Source: Shimia biformata
GTDB lineage: Bacteria; Pseudomonadota; Alphaproteobacteria; Rhodobacterales; Rhodobacteraceae
Assembly: GCF_016888515.1 (NCBI RefSeq)
Contig: NZ_JAFEJK010000001.1
Coordinates: 868,001 to 932,000 of the forward strand
Direction: 5' to 3'
DNA: 64,000 bases
Shown here: positions 42,130 to 50,927 of the stretch, piece by piece
Layout: every line of letters begins with the position of its first letter
Numbering within the stretch: position 1 is the stretch's first letter
The notes under the pieces: model-generated
Database searches by the model: none
What the model saw: the letters and a program-made list of their open reading frames with translations, nothing else
Told to the model about the DNA's origin: nothing
Program-made: the position numbers and the translations under genes

Positions 42130-42987
42130 ATGAAATACCACAAACCGCAGGATTTCGACGAGGCGTCGCGTCTTGCCGCAGGTGCCAAAGGTGCCACGCG
42201 GTTCCTTGCCGGGGGTACCGATGTGTTGGTGCAGATGCGCGCAGACGTTTTCACACCCGATGAAATCATCGACCTGAAGCATATTCCGGGCGTCAAGGAC
42301 ATCACTCGCCGCGCGGATGGCGGCTGGACCATCGGCATTGCAGTGTCTGGCGCCGAGATGAGCGAACATGCCGACCTGCATGCAGAGTGGCCGGGCCTTG
42401 TCGAGGCGATGGACCTGATCGGTTCGACCCAGGTGCAGGGCCGGGCCACGCTGGTTGGCAACCTGTGCAACGCCTCGCCCGCGGCTGACAGCGTGCCGGC
42501 GATGATCGCCGCCGGGGTGACGGTCACGGTGACCGGGCCGAACGGCAGCCGCGAAGTTGCGGTCGAAGACATTCCGACGGGGCCGGGCAAGACCGCTTTG
42601 GCGCGGGGTGAACTGATTTCGGCAGTGAATATTCCTGCGCGCGGCGACCATGGCGGCGATGCCTATGAACGCTTCATTCCGCGCACGGAAATGGACATCG
42701 CGGTGGTTGGCGTTGGCATCAACCTGCGTCTTGATGGCGACACTGTGACTGAGGCCCGTGTTGGGCTTGGGGCAGTGGCGCCGACCGCTTTGCTCGTGCA
42801 AGAGGCCGCAGACGCGATCATCGGAACCACGCTGGACGACGCCGCGCTGGACAAGCTGGCCGCAGCCACCAGCGCCGCCTGCAAACCGATCAATGACAAG
42901 CGCGGCACGGTCGAGTTCCGCACCCATGTCGCGGGCGTTCTGGCCCGCCGGGTGGCGTTGACCGCCTACAAGCGCGCGAAAGGATAA
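42130..42987 (+). CDS. Molybdenum hydroxylase, FAD-binding medium subunit
   Basis: A 285-residue subunit of the xanthine dehydrogenase/CO dehydrogenase family. The FAD site is FLAGGTDVLVQMR (residues about 30-42) with the second contact GRATLVGNLCNASPAADSVP near residue 110. It passes electrons from the iron-sulfur subunit to FAD and on to an acceptor. AGGAG is well placed for ATG 42130. The gene order medium-small-large matches coxMSL, but the large subunit does not carry a CO dehydrogenase active-site loop, so the cox name is not used. Confidence 0.9.
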   Translation: MKYHKPQDFDEASRLAAGAKGATRFLAGGTDVLVQMRADVFTPDEIIDLKHIPGVKDITRRADGGWTIGIAVSGAEMSEHADLHAEWPGLVEAMDLIGSTQVQGRATLVGNLCNASPAADSVPAMIAAGVTVTVTGPNGSREVAVEDIPTGPGKTALARGELISAVNIPARGDHGGDAYERFIPRTEMDIAVVGVGINLRLDGDTVTEARVGLGAVAPTALLVQEAADAIIGTTLDDAALDKLAAATSAACKPINDKRGTVEFRTHVAGVLARRVALTAYKRAKG

Positions 42988-42991
42988 GACG

Positions 42992-43471
42992 ATGAGCAAG
43001 ATCCATGTAACCACCACCGTCAACGGCGACGAGGTCGAGTTCCTCTGCGACAGCCGCGAAACCCTGCTCGATGTCCTGCGTGACCGCCTGAACCTGACCG
43101 GCGCGAAAGAGGGCTGCGGCACCGGCGACTGCGGGGCCTGCTCGGTCGAGGTCGACGGCCGTCTGGTCTGTTCCTGCCTGATGCTGGGGGCCGAGGCCGA
43201 AGGCAAGTCGATTGCCACGGTCGAGGGCATCGCCGAGGGTGAAGAACTGCACCCGCTTCAGAAGAAGTTTATCGAGTATGCGGCCCTGCAATGCGGCATC
43301 TGTACGCCGGGTATCCTTGTCGCGGCCAAGAACCTTCTGGAACGGAACCCTGACCCGACCGAGACCGAGGTCCGCTATTGGCTGGCGGGCAACCTCTGCC
43401 GTTGTACCGGGTATGACAAAATCATTCGCGCCGTGATGGACACGGCCAAAGATATGCGGGAGGCATCGTAA
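42992..43471 (+). CDS. Molybdenum hydroxylase, [2Fe-2S] small subunit
   Basis: A 159-residue protein with two iron-sulfur sites. The plant-ferredoxin-type cluster is held by GCGTGDCGACSVEVDGRLVCSC (split as CGTGDCGAC plus a later Cys), the second by QCGICTPG and LCRCTGY. These relay electrons from the molybdenum centre to FAD. It begins 4 bp after the medium subunit and its stop overlaps the large-subunit ATG (TAATG), so all three are made in step. Confidence 0.93.
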   Translation: MSKIHVTTTVNGDEVEFLCDSRETLLDVLRDRLNLTGAKEGCGTGDCGACSVEVDGRLVCSCLMLGAEAEGKSIATVEGIAEGEELHPLQKKFIEYAALQCGICTPGILVAAKNLLERNPDPTETEVRYWLAGNLCRCTGYDKIIRAVMDTAKDMREAS

Positions 43472-45771
43472 TGGCTCTGGACGAATACAAGCCGCAAAAA
43501 GGCGGCACCGAATACGATCCCGAGAAGACCGAGTTCACCTTTGTCGGCACCCGTCCAGACCGCCCGGACGGATTGGACAAGGTGACCGGGCGCGCCAAGT
43601 TCGGCGCGGACATGTCGGCGCCAGGGATGCTTCATGCCGCCATCGTGCGCAGTCCGCACGCCCATGCGCGCATCGTTAAGATCGACACCTCGAAGGCCGA
43701 GGCGATGAAGGGTGTGAAAGCCGTCGTCACCCGTGCAGATTTCGCCGACGACATCCCGTTCAAACCGGGCATGGGTGGCGAGCTTTGGAACGTGCTGGAA
43801 AACGTCATGGCGGGCGAGAAGGCGCTTTATGACGGTCATGCCGTGGCTGCCGTTGCCGCGACGTCTGCACTTGAGGCGCGCGATGCTGCCAAGCTGATCG
43901 AAGTGGAATACGAAGTCCTGCCGCATGTCACGGATGTCGACAAGGCAATGGCGCCGGATGCTCCCGTGATCCGCGCCGGCACCCGCGACCGGTCGGTTCC
44001 CGAAGGGTTCAACGAAAACGTCGTCCGCTATCACGAAAGCGGTCACGGCGACGTCGAAAGCGGTTTTGCCGAGGCCGACCTTGTCATCGAGGACCATTTC
44101 AAGACCGAGGCTACGCATCAGGGTTACATCGAGCCGCATGCCTGCCTTGCGATGCTGGGCAACGACGGCAAGGGCGAATTGTGGTGCTGCACCCAAGGTC
44201 ACTGGAACGTGCAGAAACTTTGCGCCGCGCTGGTCGGAATCGAGCAGAGCCAGCTGCGCGTCACCGCCTCGGAAATCGGTGGTGGCTTCGGTGGCAAGAC
44301 AGCCGTGTTCATCGAACCCGTTGCACTGGCTCTGTCGCGCAAGGCCAACCGCCCGGTGAAACTGGTCATGTCACGGTCCGAAGTATTCCGCGCGACCGGC
44401 CCGACCGCGTCGACCTCGATGGATATCAAGATCGGCATGAAGAAGGACGGCACCATCACCGCCGCCCAAGGCACGTTCCGCCTGCAGGGGGGCGCATTCC
44501 CCGGCGCGCCGTGCGAATTCACCGCCATGTGCGCTTTCGCGCCATATGCTTTGGAGAACGTGCATCAGGTTGGCTATGACGTGATGACCAACCGCCCGAA
44601 ACAGGCGGCTTATCGCGCGCCGGGTTCGCCTATGGCGGCCTTCGCGGTGGAGTCTGTCATTGACGAATTGTGCAAGCAGCTGGACCTGGACCCGATCGAG
44701 GTGAGGCTTAAGAACGCATCGAAGGAAGGCACCAAGGCCAGCTATGGCCCGCGCTTCCAGCGTATCGGCCTTGTCGAAACGCTTGAGGCGGCGAAGGCGC
44801 ATCCACATTACTCGGCCCCGCTGAAACCGGGTCAGGGGCGCGGGATTTCCTGTGGTTTCTGGTTCAACCATGGTGGCGAGACGTCGGTCACGCTGGCCAT
44901 GTCGGAAGACGGGTCGGCGCAGTTGATGGTTGGTACGCCCGATATCGGCGGCAGCCGTGCGTCGATGGCGCTGATGGCGGCGGAAGAACTGGGTATCCCA
45001 TACGAAAACATCCGTGTGACCATCGCTGACACCGCATCGCTTGGGTATAACGAGGTCTCTCACGGCAGCCGCGTGACCTATGCCAGCGGTCTGGCAACCA
45101 TTCAGGCGGCGCGCGACACTGTGCGCAAGCTGAAAAAACGCGCCGCTGACAAATGGGGTATCGATGAGGATGCGGTCTATTGGGAAGACGGATATGCCAA
45201 GCCGTCAGGCCCCAATGCGGGTGAGTTCGAGCCGATGCATATCTCGAAAATCTGCGCCAAGATGGGGGCGACCGGTGGTCCGATCGTCGGCCATTACGAG
45301 GCCACGCCGGAAGGTGCAGGCGTCAGCTTTGCCACCCATATCGTCGATGCGGAGGTTGATCCCGAAACCGGCAAGACATCCGTTGTGCGCTATACCGTGG
45401 TGCAGGATGCGGGCAAGGCCATCCATCCGACCTATGTTGAGGGCCAGTATCAGGGCGGCGCGGCGCAGGGCATCGGCTGGGCGCTGAACGAGGAGTACAT
45501 CTATGGCGAGGACGGGCGGCTGCAAAACAGCGTCTTCCTGGATTATCGTATTCCCGTCGCTTCGGACCTGCCAATGATCGACACGGTGATCGTCGAAGTG
45601 CCGAACCCGGGCCACCCATATGGTGTGCGCGGTGTTGGCGAAACCTCGATCTGCCCGCCGCTGGCCGCGATTGCCAATGCAGTCTCGGCCGCTGCCGGTG
45701 CACGCCTGCGCGAACTTCCGATGTCGCCACCGCGCATTCTGGCGGCGCTCGAAAAACAGGCCAATGGTTAA
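43471..45771 (+). CDS. Molybdenum hydroxylase, molybdopterin-binding large subunit
   Basis: A 766-residue catalytic subunit. Molybdopterin motifs include GGGFGGKTAVFIEPVALALS and, near the C-terminus, GVRGVGETSICPPLAAIANAV with the catalytic Glu. The loop over the metal is QAAYRAPGSPMAAFAVE. Form I CO dehydrogenase has AYRCSFR and form II AYRGAGR, so CO is unlikely; the substrate is an unknown aldehyde, purine, nicotinate-like ring or acyl-CoA. The protein has no signal peptide and should be cytoplasmic. Its last 8 bases overlap the MoaD-like gene. Confidence 0.9.
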   Translation: MALDEYKPQKGGTEYDPEKTEFTFVGTRPDRPDGLDKVTGRAKFGADMSAPGMLHAAIVRSPHAHARIVKIDTSKAEAMKGVKAVVTRADFADDIPFKPGMGGELWNVLENVMAGEKALYDGHAVAAVAATSALEARDAAKLIEVEYEVLPHVTDVDKAMAPDAPVIRAGTRDRSVPEGFNENVVRYHESGHGDVESGFAEADLVIEDHFKTEATHQGYIEPHACLAMLGNDGKGELWCCTQGHWNVQKLCAALVGIEQSQLRVTASEIGGGFGGKTAVFIEPVALALSRKANRPVKLVMSRSEVFRATGPTASTSMDIKIGMKKDGTITAAQGTFRLQGGAFPGAPCEFTAMCAFAPYALENVHQVGYDVMTNRPKQAAYRAPGSPMAAFAVESVIDELCKQLDLDPIEVRLKNASKEGTKASYGPRFQRIGLVETLEAAKAHPHYSAPLKPGQGRGISCGFWFNHGGETSVTLAMSEDGSAQLMVGTPDIGGSRASMALMAAEELGIPYENIRVTIADTASLGYNEVSHGSRVTYASGLATIQAARDTVRKLKKRAADKWGIDEDAVYWEDGYAKPSGPNAGEFEPMHISKICAKMGATGGPIVGHYEATPEGAGVSFATHIVDAEVDPETGKTSVVRYTVVQDAGKAIHPTYVEGQYQGGAAQGIGWALNEEYIYGEDGRLQNSVFLDYRIPVASDLPMIDTVIVEVPNPGHPYGVRGVGETSICPPLAAIANAVSAAAGARLRELPMSPPRILAALEKQANG

Positions 45772-46009
45772 GGTCCATCTCTGGTCCGGCCTGCGCGCCT
45801 TTGCGGGCGGGGCTGAGGTGGTCGAGGTCGAGGCCACGACCATTGGCGAAATGCTGGATGCGCTGGTCGCGGCGCATCCGGGTCTGGAAGACGCGATCGA
45901 GGCGGGGGTTTCCGTCTCGATCGACGGTCGCATCATCGCTGCGGGATTGACCGAGGCTGTTGCGCCGGAAAACGAGATCTATCTGATGCAACGGTTGAAA
46001 GGGGGCTGA
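45764..46009 (+). CDS. MoaD/ThiS-family sulfur-carrier-like protein
   Basis: An 81-residue ubiquitin-fold protein: VKVHLWSGLRAFAGGAEVVEVEATTIGEMLDAL in the first half and a C-terminal tail MQRLKGG ending in the double glycine needed for thiocarboxylate formation. The ATG lies within the last codons of the Mo-subunit gene, so it is the fourth member of that operon. A dedicated sulfur carrier for cofactor building or sulfuration of this enzyme is a natural guess. Standard moaD for the genome should be elsewhere. Confidence 0.8.
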   Translation: MVKVHLWSGLRAFAGGAEVVEVEATTIGEMLDALVAAHPGLEDAIEAGVSVSIDGRIIAAGLTEAVAPENEIYLMQRLKGG

Positions 46010-46022
46010 ACCGCCCCTTTTT
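45998..46022 (+). terminator. Rho-independent terminator of the Mo-hydroxylase operon
   Basis: AAAGGGG (45998-46004) pairs with CCCCTTT (46014-46020) and is followed by TTG. The MoaD stop codon lies in the loop, so the last codons (Lys-Gly-Gly) form the left arm. Confidence 0.75.
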
Positions 46023-46164
46023 GCCGGATTTGATGTGCTTTCGGGCACATCGCGGCGCAACGGCGGCGGATGCAACGCCTCACCCGCCACTGTGGGCTTT
46101 GCGCATGCCCGACCTTGTCCTAGACTTGGGTCCAAATTGACTCGGGTTGGATTTGAGGCAGGAC

Positions 46165-47610
46165 GTGATTTCAATCAACAGGTCAGGATTGGCCGCCGCC
46201 GCGATGGGGTTTTTTCTGACCGCCTGCGCCGCCGTGAATGAACCGATCAACGCGCCTGGCCAAAGCGCGGATGGCACTGTCAGCATTGCCGGGGCCGGGG
46301 CGGGGAATCGCGACGATGTCTTTGTCGGACTTGCCTTCTCGGGCGGAGGCACACGGGCGTCGGCCTTTGCCTATGGCATGCTGGACGAATTGCAGCGCCG
46401 CACCGGGAACAGCGCCAACCCCTATGGCGTGCTGACGGATGTGCGGCTGGTTTCCGGGGTTTCGGGCGGGTCGGTCACTGCGGCCTGGTTCGGCTACAAG
46501 GGCCCTGCCGGCCTGAAAGGCTATCGCGAGAACTATCTGTTGAAGGATGGCGAGGTCCATATGGCCAATTCCGCCTTCAACCCGGTGACCATCGTCAAGG
46601 GGCTGTCAGGTGGCGCCAATGACCGCAACACCTTTGCCCGTTTCCTGGACGAGACCCTGTTCAAAGGCGCGACCTATGGCGATCTGCATCGCAAGTCACG
46701 GATCGCGACCTGGATCAACGCCTCTGATGTGGCAAACAACACGCCGTTCCTGTTCTCGCCGGAGACCTTCAATGCACTTTGCAGCGACCTGTCGAAACTG
46801 CCGATTTCAGAAGCGGTCGCGGCCTCGGCGGCCTTCCCGCTGGTGTTCTCGCCAATTGTCCTAAAGGCGCATCAGGACTGCAATTATCGCCCCCCCGACT
46901 GGTTGGTAGCGGCCAAGAACAACCCCGAGGCGACCTCGGCGATGCGGGCCTATGCCGCGACATTGGAAAGCTATCGCGATCCGTCGCGGGTACAGTATGT
47001 GAAACTGCTGGACGGCGGAATTACCGACAATTTCGGGACGACCGGTATGGCAGTGGCGCGGGCCAAGGCACAGACGCCGTATGGGCCGCTTTCGAAGAAA
47101 GAGGCCGTGCGAATCCGGCGCATGCTGTTTCTTGTCGCCAATGCAGGGGTCAGCAAGGATTACGGCTGGACGCAGCAGGTCAAGGGGCCGGGTGCAATGG
47201 AACTTGCCATGTCCATTGTCAACTCGTCTATGGGATCGGCGACCCGCGTGGGCTATGACGTCATGCGCCTGTCGCTCGACCAGTGGCATGAGGACCTGAT
47301 CAAGTTCCGCTGCGACCTGTCCATGGACGAAGTTGCCGAATTGCGCGGATCGGTCGAGGGCTGGGATTGCCAGGACATCAAGCTTTTCGTCGGCGAAGTC
47401 TCGGCCGATGCACTGGATCCGGCGATGCGCAACAAGCTGAACGAGATCCCGACACGGCTGCGGCTTGAGCCCGAACAGGTGGACACAGCGATCGCTGCTG
47501 CCCGCCAATCGCTGGGCCGCAATGCCGAGTTCAACGGCTTTCTTGCCAGCCTGAAAGAGGCGCCGAGCCCGCCTGCAGGCGCGCGGCGGATCACTCCGGT
47601 CAGCAACTGA
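46165..47610 (+). CDS. Patatin-like phospholipase, probable lipoprotein
   Basis: A 481-residue patatin-fold enzyme. The oxyanion loop is FSGGGTRASAFAYG, the nucleophile motif VSGVSGGSV (GxSxG), and the dyad aspartate LLDGGITDNFG. I chose GTG 46165 (GAGGCAGG ahead), which gives a clean lipoprotein signal with lipobox LTAC; cleavage would leave Cys at the mature N-terminus. Earlier TTG starts in the same frame (46147, 46153) only add residues to the signal. Patatins release fatty acids from phospholipids; an outer-membrane or periplasmic role is likely. The C-terminal half is longer than in simple patatins. Confidence 0.88.
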   Translation: MISINRSGLAAAAMGFFLTACAAVNEPINAPGQSADGTVSIAGAGAGNRDDVFVGLAFSGGGTRASAFAYGMLDELQRRTGNSANPYGVLTDVRLVSGVSGGSVTAAWFGYKGPAGLKGYRENYLLKDGEVHMANSAFNPVTIVKGLSGGANDRNTFARFLDETLFKGATYGDLHRKSRIATWINASDVANNTPFLFSPETFNALCSDLSKLPISEAVAASAAFPLVFSPIVLKAHQDCNYRPPDWLVAAKNNPEATSAMRAYAATLESYRDPSRVQYVKLLDGGITDNFGTTGMAVARAKAQTPYGPLSKKEAVRIRRMLFLVANAGVSKDYGWTQQVKGPGAMELAMSIVNSSMGSATRVGYDVMRLSLDQWHEDLIKFRCDLSMDEVAELRGSVEGWDCQDIKLFVGEVSADALDPAMRNKLNEIPTRLRLEPEQVDTAIAAARQSLGRNAEFNGFLASLKEAPSPPAGARRITPVSN

Positions 47611-47624
47611 TACGCTTCCCTGCA

Positions 47625-47665
47625 AAGGCCGCGTTGCGGTGCCGCCAACGGTGGGGCGCGGCCTT
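47625..47665 (+). terminator. Hairpin after patatin gene
   Basis: AAGGCCGCG (47625-47633) pairs with CGCGGCCTT (47657-47665), with a smaller stem GCGG/CCGC inside. It lies 15 bp past the stop. No T-tract follows, so terminator function is uncertain. Confidence 0.4.
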
Positions 47666-47764
47666 CGTAGGGTGAGAGGCAGTACTTGTTCCAAGAGCAA
47701 AAGCGCCATTTGCGCTTGCCGACAGACGCGCGATTAGCGCAGGGTTGCCCGGCTGGAGTTGCGC

Positions 47765-48994
47765 ATGGACCCTCATTACGAAACCGAAGCGGTTTTGGAC
47801 AGCCGCTATAGCTGGCTCAGGCTGGGGCTTACCCTGGCCATCGCGGTAGTGGGCAATGTCGGCATGTGGGCGATCATCGTGATCCTGCCAGCGGTGCAGG
47901 CAGAGTTCGCCATCGCCCGCGCGGATGCATCGTTGCCTTATACTGCGACGATGGTGGGGTTTGCGCTGGGCAATCTATTGATCGGTCGTGCGGTGGATCG
48001 GTTTGGCATCACCCCAGCAATGATCGGCGCGGCGCTGTTGATTTCCGGTGGCTACGGGCTGGCTGCGCTGTCGCCGTCCTTGTGGGTCTTAAGTCTGGTG
48101 CAGCTGTTCATCGGATTTGGCACGGCGGCGAGTTTCGGGCCGCTCATCGCCGATATCTCGCTCTGGTTTCTCCGCAGGCGGGGAATTGCGGTGGCGATAG
48201 CAGCCAGCGGAAACTATTTGTCGGGGGCAATTTGGCCAATCCTTCTGAGTGGCGTGCTTGCGGATCACGGGTGGCGGACTGTCTATACGGTGTTGGCGGC
48301 TGTGACGGTTGTTGTGGTGATCCCGGTCGCGCTGGCGCTGCGACGCCGGGTGCCGCTTGAGGCAACGGAAGCGTCGGACGCGGCTTCGGGGCACCGGGTG
48401 CGCGCCACGACATTTTCGCCCCGCGTGCTAATGTGGCTTCTTGGGCTGGCCGGGGTCGGGTGCTGCATGGCCATGTCCATGCCGCAGGTTCACATCGTCG
48501 CCTTTTGCGTGGATCTAGGCTATGGCCCGGCGGTCGGGGCCGAGATGCTGTCGTTGATGTTGCTGGGCGGGGTGGTGTCCCGGTTGATCTCGGGACTTGT
48601 GGCTGACCGGCTGGGCGGGGTGATGACATTGCTCATCGGGTCGACGCTGCAATGCATCGCGCTTTTCCTCTACTTGCCGTTTGACGGGTTGGTGTCGCTT
48701 TATGTCGTCAGCCTTGTGTTCGGGCTTAGCCAGGGGGGAATTGTACCGTCCTATGCCATCATCGTGCGGGAATACATGCCGGCAAGAGAAGCGGGCGCCC
48801 GGGTCGGTTTCGTGTTGATAGCGACGATCGTGGGCATGGCTCTGGGAGGCTGGATGTCGGGATGGATCTATGACCTGACCGGCAGCTATCAATGGGCGTT
48901 TTTGAATGGGATCGGCTGGAACCTGCTGAATATCGCCATCATGGCGATGATCCTGATGCGTGGGCGTCGGCAAGTCCAGCAGGTCACGAATTGA
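47765..48994 (+). CDS. MFS transporter
   Basis: A 409-residue 12-helix MFS protein. Loop 2-3 is GNLLIGRAVDRFGI and its counterpart in the second half is GGVVSRLISGLVADRLGG, so both MFS repeats are intact. The middle loop (residues about 195-215) is charged. The sequence resembles the oxalate/formate or monocarboxylate-like MFS branch only in general, so no substrate is named. ATG 47765 is taken over TTG 47759. It ends 44 bp before the NYN gene. Confidence 0.88.
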   Translation: MDPHYETEAVLDSRYSWLRLGLTLAIAVVGNVGMWAIIVILPAVQAEFAIARADASLPYTATMVGFALGNLLIGRAVDRFGITPAMIGAALLISGGYGLAALSPSLWVLSLVQLFIGFGTAASFGPLIADISLWFLRRRGIAVAIAASGNYLSGAIWPILLSGVLADHGWRTVYTVLAAVTVVVVIPVALALRRRVPLEATEASDAASGHRVRATTFSPRVLMWLLGLAGVGCCMAMSMPQVHIVAFCVDLGYGPAVGAEMLSLMLLGGVVSRLISGLVADRLGGVMTLLIGSTLQCIALFLYLPFDGLVSLYVVSLVFGLSQGGIVPSYAIIVREYMPAREAGARVGFVLIATIVGMALGGWMSGWIYDLTGSYQWAFLNGIGWNLLNIAIMAMILMRGRRQVQQVTN

Positions 48995-49038
48995 CGGTTT
49001 GACTTGATCGACGCCCCGTGCGCTGGCACTCTCTTGCC

Positions 49039-49644
49039 ATGATTGTGCCCGTTATTCTTTTTCTCCTTTCGAGCATTGCTGTTTATTACGGGTTCTTTGT
49101 CTCGGGCTGGGAGGACATCCAACTTGTCGGTGGGGCCTCTGCCCTGGCCAGCCTGTTTCTTGTCATCCGCGCGTGGCAGCGCCCCAAGCCAGAGACACGC
49201 CCCGGCCGTGACAAGGCAAGATCCAAGACGGGCCGGATCATCGTCGATGGATCAAACGTGATGTATTGGAAGGACAATACGCCAGACTTGTCAGCCGTCC
49301 GAGAGGTGGTGAAAGAACTGAAATCACGCGGGCTGACACCGGGGGTGATGTTTGATGCCAATGCCGGGCATCTGATCTTCGGAAAATATGTACACGACCG
49401 GGGCTTTGCGCGGCATCTGGGAATGAACGTGAATGAGGTCATGGTCGTCCAGAAGGGCACGCCGGCGGACCCGCTCGTCTTGCAGGCTGCGATCGAAATG
49501 GATGGGCGCGTGGTCAGCAATGACCGTTTCAGGGACTGGCATAGCCAATTCCCCGACATAACCCGCCCCGGCTTTCTGATCCGGGGTGGTTATGACAACG
49601 GCAGGCTTTGGCTGGATCTGGACGGCACATCCGACGCGCCATAG
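49039..49644 (+). CDS. Membrane-anchored NYN-domain (PIN-like) ribonuclease-like protein
   Basis: A 201-residue protein. Two membrane helices (IVPVILFLLSSIAVYYGFFV and LVGGASALASLFLVIRAW) are followed by a basic linker and a NYN domain: RIIVDGSNVMYW with the first acidic residue, GVMFDANAGHLIFG, then VVQKGTPADPLVL and VVSNDRFRDW with further aspartates. This is the Zc3h12a-like NYN group, single-strand RNases in eukaryotes. The bacterial role is unknown. GTG 49018 is a less likely start. Confidence 0.8.
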   Translation: MIVPVILFLLSSIAVYYGFFVSGWEDIQLVGGASALASLFLVIRAWQRPKPETRPGRDKARSKTGRIIVDGSNVMYWKDNTPDLSAVREVVKELKSRGLTPGVMFDANAGHLIFGKYVHDRGFARHLGMNVNEVMVVQKGTPADPLVLQAAIEMDGRVVSNDRFRDWHSQFPDITRPGFLIRGGYDNGRLWLDLDGTSDAP

Positions 49645-49753
49645 TGGGCCAAAGGAACGAGAATCCCACTAAACCAAACGGGCATTCGGACGCCCGGTTC
49701 GACCCTGCGGCGCCCATTGTTGGTTCTGACCACACATGCCCAACCGGGTATCG

Positions 49754-50617
49754 TCAGGCGAACTCTATCCCGTCGTCGATCAGGTCTTCCGCGGACTCAG
49801 GCTCATCAAGGATGGGATCGTTCAACGCGAGAGAGGCGATCAGCGCGGACGGATCCTCGGCGGCGTCAAGGACACCGTTCTCAATCGCCTCATCATAGGC
49901 GGCCAGCACGTCCTCGGCGTTTTCGAAGCCGCCTTCCGGCGCGTCGATGCGGAACAGTTCTATGGGATAGCCCTGCGGACCGAACTCATAGAACACAACG
50001 GTTTCCAGTTCGGCAATGTCGCCATAGGGGTCATCTTCAAAGGCAGCAAGGAATGAGTCAAACGTGTCATCTTCGCCCTCACCAAGATCGCCCTCACCGA
50101 TATACAGGCCATCCGTGATGATCCCGTCCTCGTTGGTCTCGTAGCCAAAGCCGACCTTTTCGAACATGGGTTCCTCGGGGTCTTCCGGGGCGTCGGGTTC
50201 TTCGGGATCGTCCGAAACGGCCTTGATCGAGCCGGACTCGGTAGTGGTTGACGTGGCCCGGATGCCGAAGACGTCGATATCGTCAAGGCCGTCGATATCC
50301 AGTTCAACTGTCAGCGTATCCCCTTCGCCGACATAGGTTTCTTTGTCCGTGCCCGCACGTCCCAGACCGGGCCGGCTGAGTTCGACGGCTTCATCCCACT
50401 GGATGTCCTGCCCGTCCAGACGGGCACCGTTCATATTCAGCGGCCCGCGAAGTGCCGCGCCGCCGCCGGAAAAATCGTCGTCGCCGAAAAAGATCGCGTT
50501 TACGTCCATTGCGCCTTCGACGACGGTAATGTCGGCATAAATTGCACCGCTTTCTTCATAGACGGTGACTGTGTAGGAAAGGCCGTCCACCTCATAGGTG
50601 AAGATCTTTGATGGCAT
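49754..50617 (-). CDS. Very acidic protein of unknown function
   Basis: A 287-residue protein with a striking excess of Asp and Glu, including DDPEEPDAPEDPEEP near the middle and a final ESAEDLIDDGIEFA. It has no signal peptide or membrane helix and hardly any cysteine. The first 120 residues look beta-rich (IFTYEVDGLSYTVTVYEESGAIYADITV). I do not recognise it. Calcium-binding, a type I secretion cargo or a protein from a salt-adapted surface layer are open options. ATG 50617 has GAGGAA ahead. Base composition fits the neighbours. Confidence 0.7.
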   Translation of the reverse strand: MPSKIFTYEVDGLSYTVTVYEESGAIYADITVVEGAMDVNAIFFGDDDFSGGGAALRGPLNMNGARLDGQDIQWDEAVELSRPGLGRAGTDKETYVGEGDTLTVELDIDGLDDIDVFGIRATSTTTESGSIKAVSDDPEEPDAPEDPEEPMFEKVGFGYETNEDGIITDGLYIGEGDLGEGEDDTFDSFLAAFEDDPYGDIAELETVVFYEFGPQGYPIELFRIDAPEGGFENAEDVLAAYDEAIENGVLDAAEDPSALIASLALNDPILDEPESAEDLIDDGIEFA

Positions 50618-50927
50618 GTCTGCTTCCTCTGCTCGCAATCGGATAGGATTTGTATGTGCCCCCACACACATACGACCGTCGTGGATTTGGGCAGCCTACG
50701 GCAGCAGCGACCAAATATCGCCACCTTTTCGCCACATTTCCTCGTCTCTGGAGAAACACTCTGTTTCCCTTTTTCCGGGCGGCGAAAGGATTCGCAGTCA
50801 CAAAGAAAAACGCCGCCCAGTTTCCAGAGCGGCGTTCTTGAAAATGCGGTGACCTTGGGAGCCATGCCCCTCGGGGTCTCGATTGAACGCTCAGTTTTTG
50901 GCAACAAGCTTGCCGTTGAACCTGCCG
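50618..50927. other. Non-coding stretch upstream of the acidic protein
   Basis: It holds the promoter side of the acidic-protein gene and, at 50803-50836, the terminator of the serine hydrolase. No believable gene was seen. It is somewhat AT-richer than the flanks. Confidence 0.5.
50803..50836 (-). terminator. Rho-independent terminator of the serine hydrolase gene
   Basis: AACGCCGC (50809-50816) pairs with GCGGCGTT (50829-50836); on the minus strand the stem is followed by TTTCTTTG. The loop and right arm are nearly identical to the terminator at 52350-52376. Confidence 0.75.

Noticed and set aside
42130-45771. Annotation as aerobic CO dehydrogenase coxMSL
   Set aside because: Gene order fits, but the large-subunit loop AYRAPGSP is neither the form I nor the form II CODH signature.
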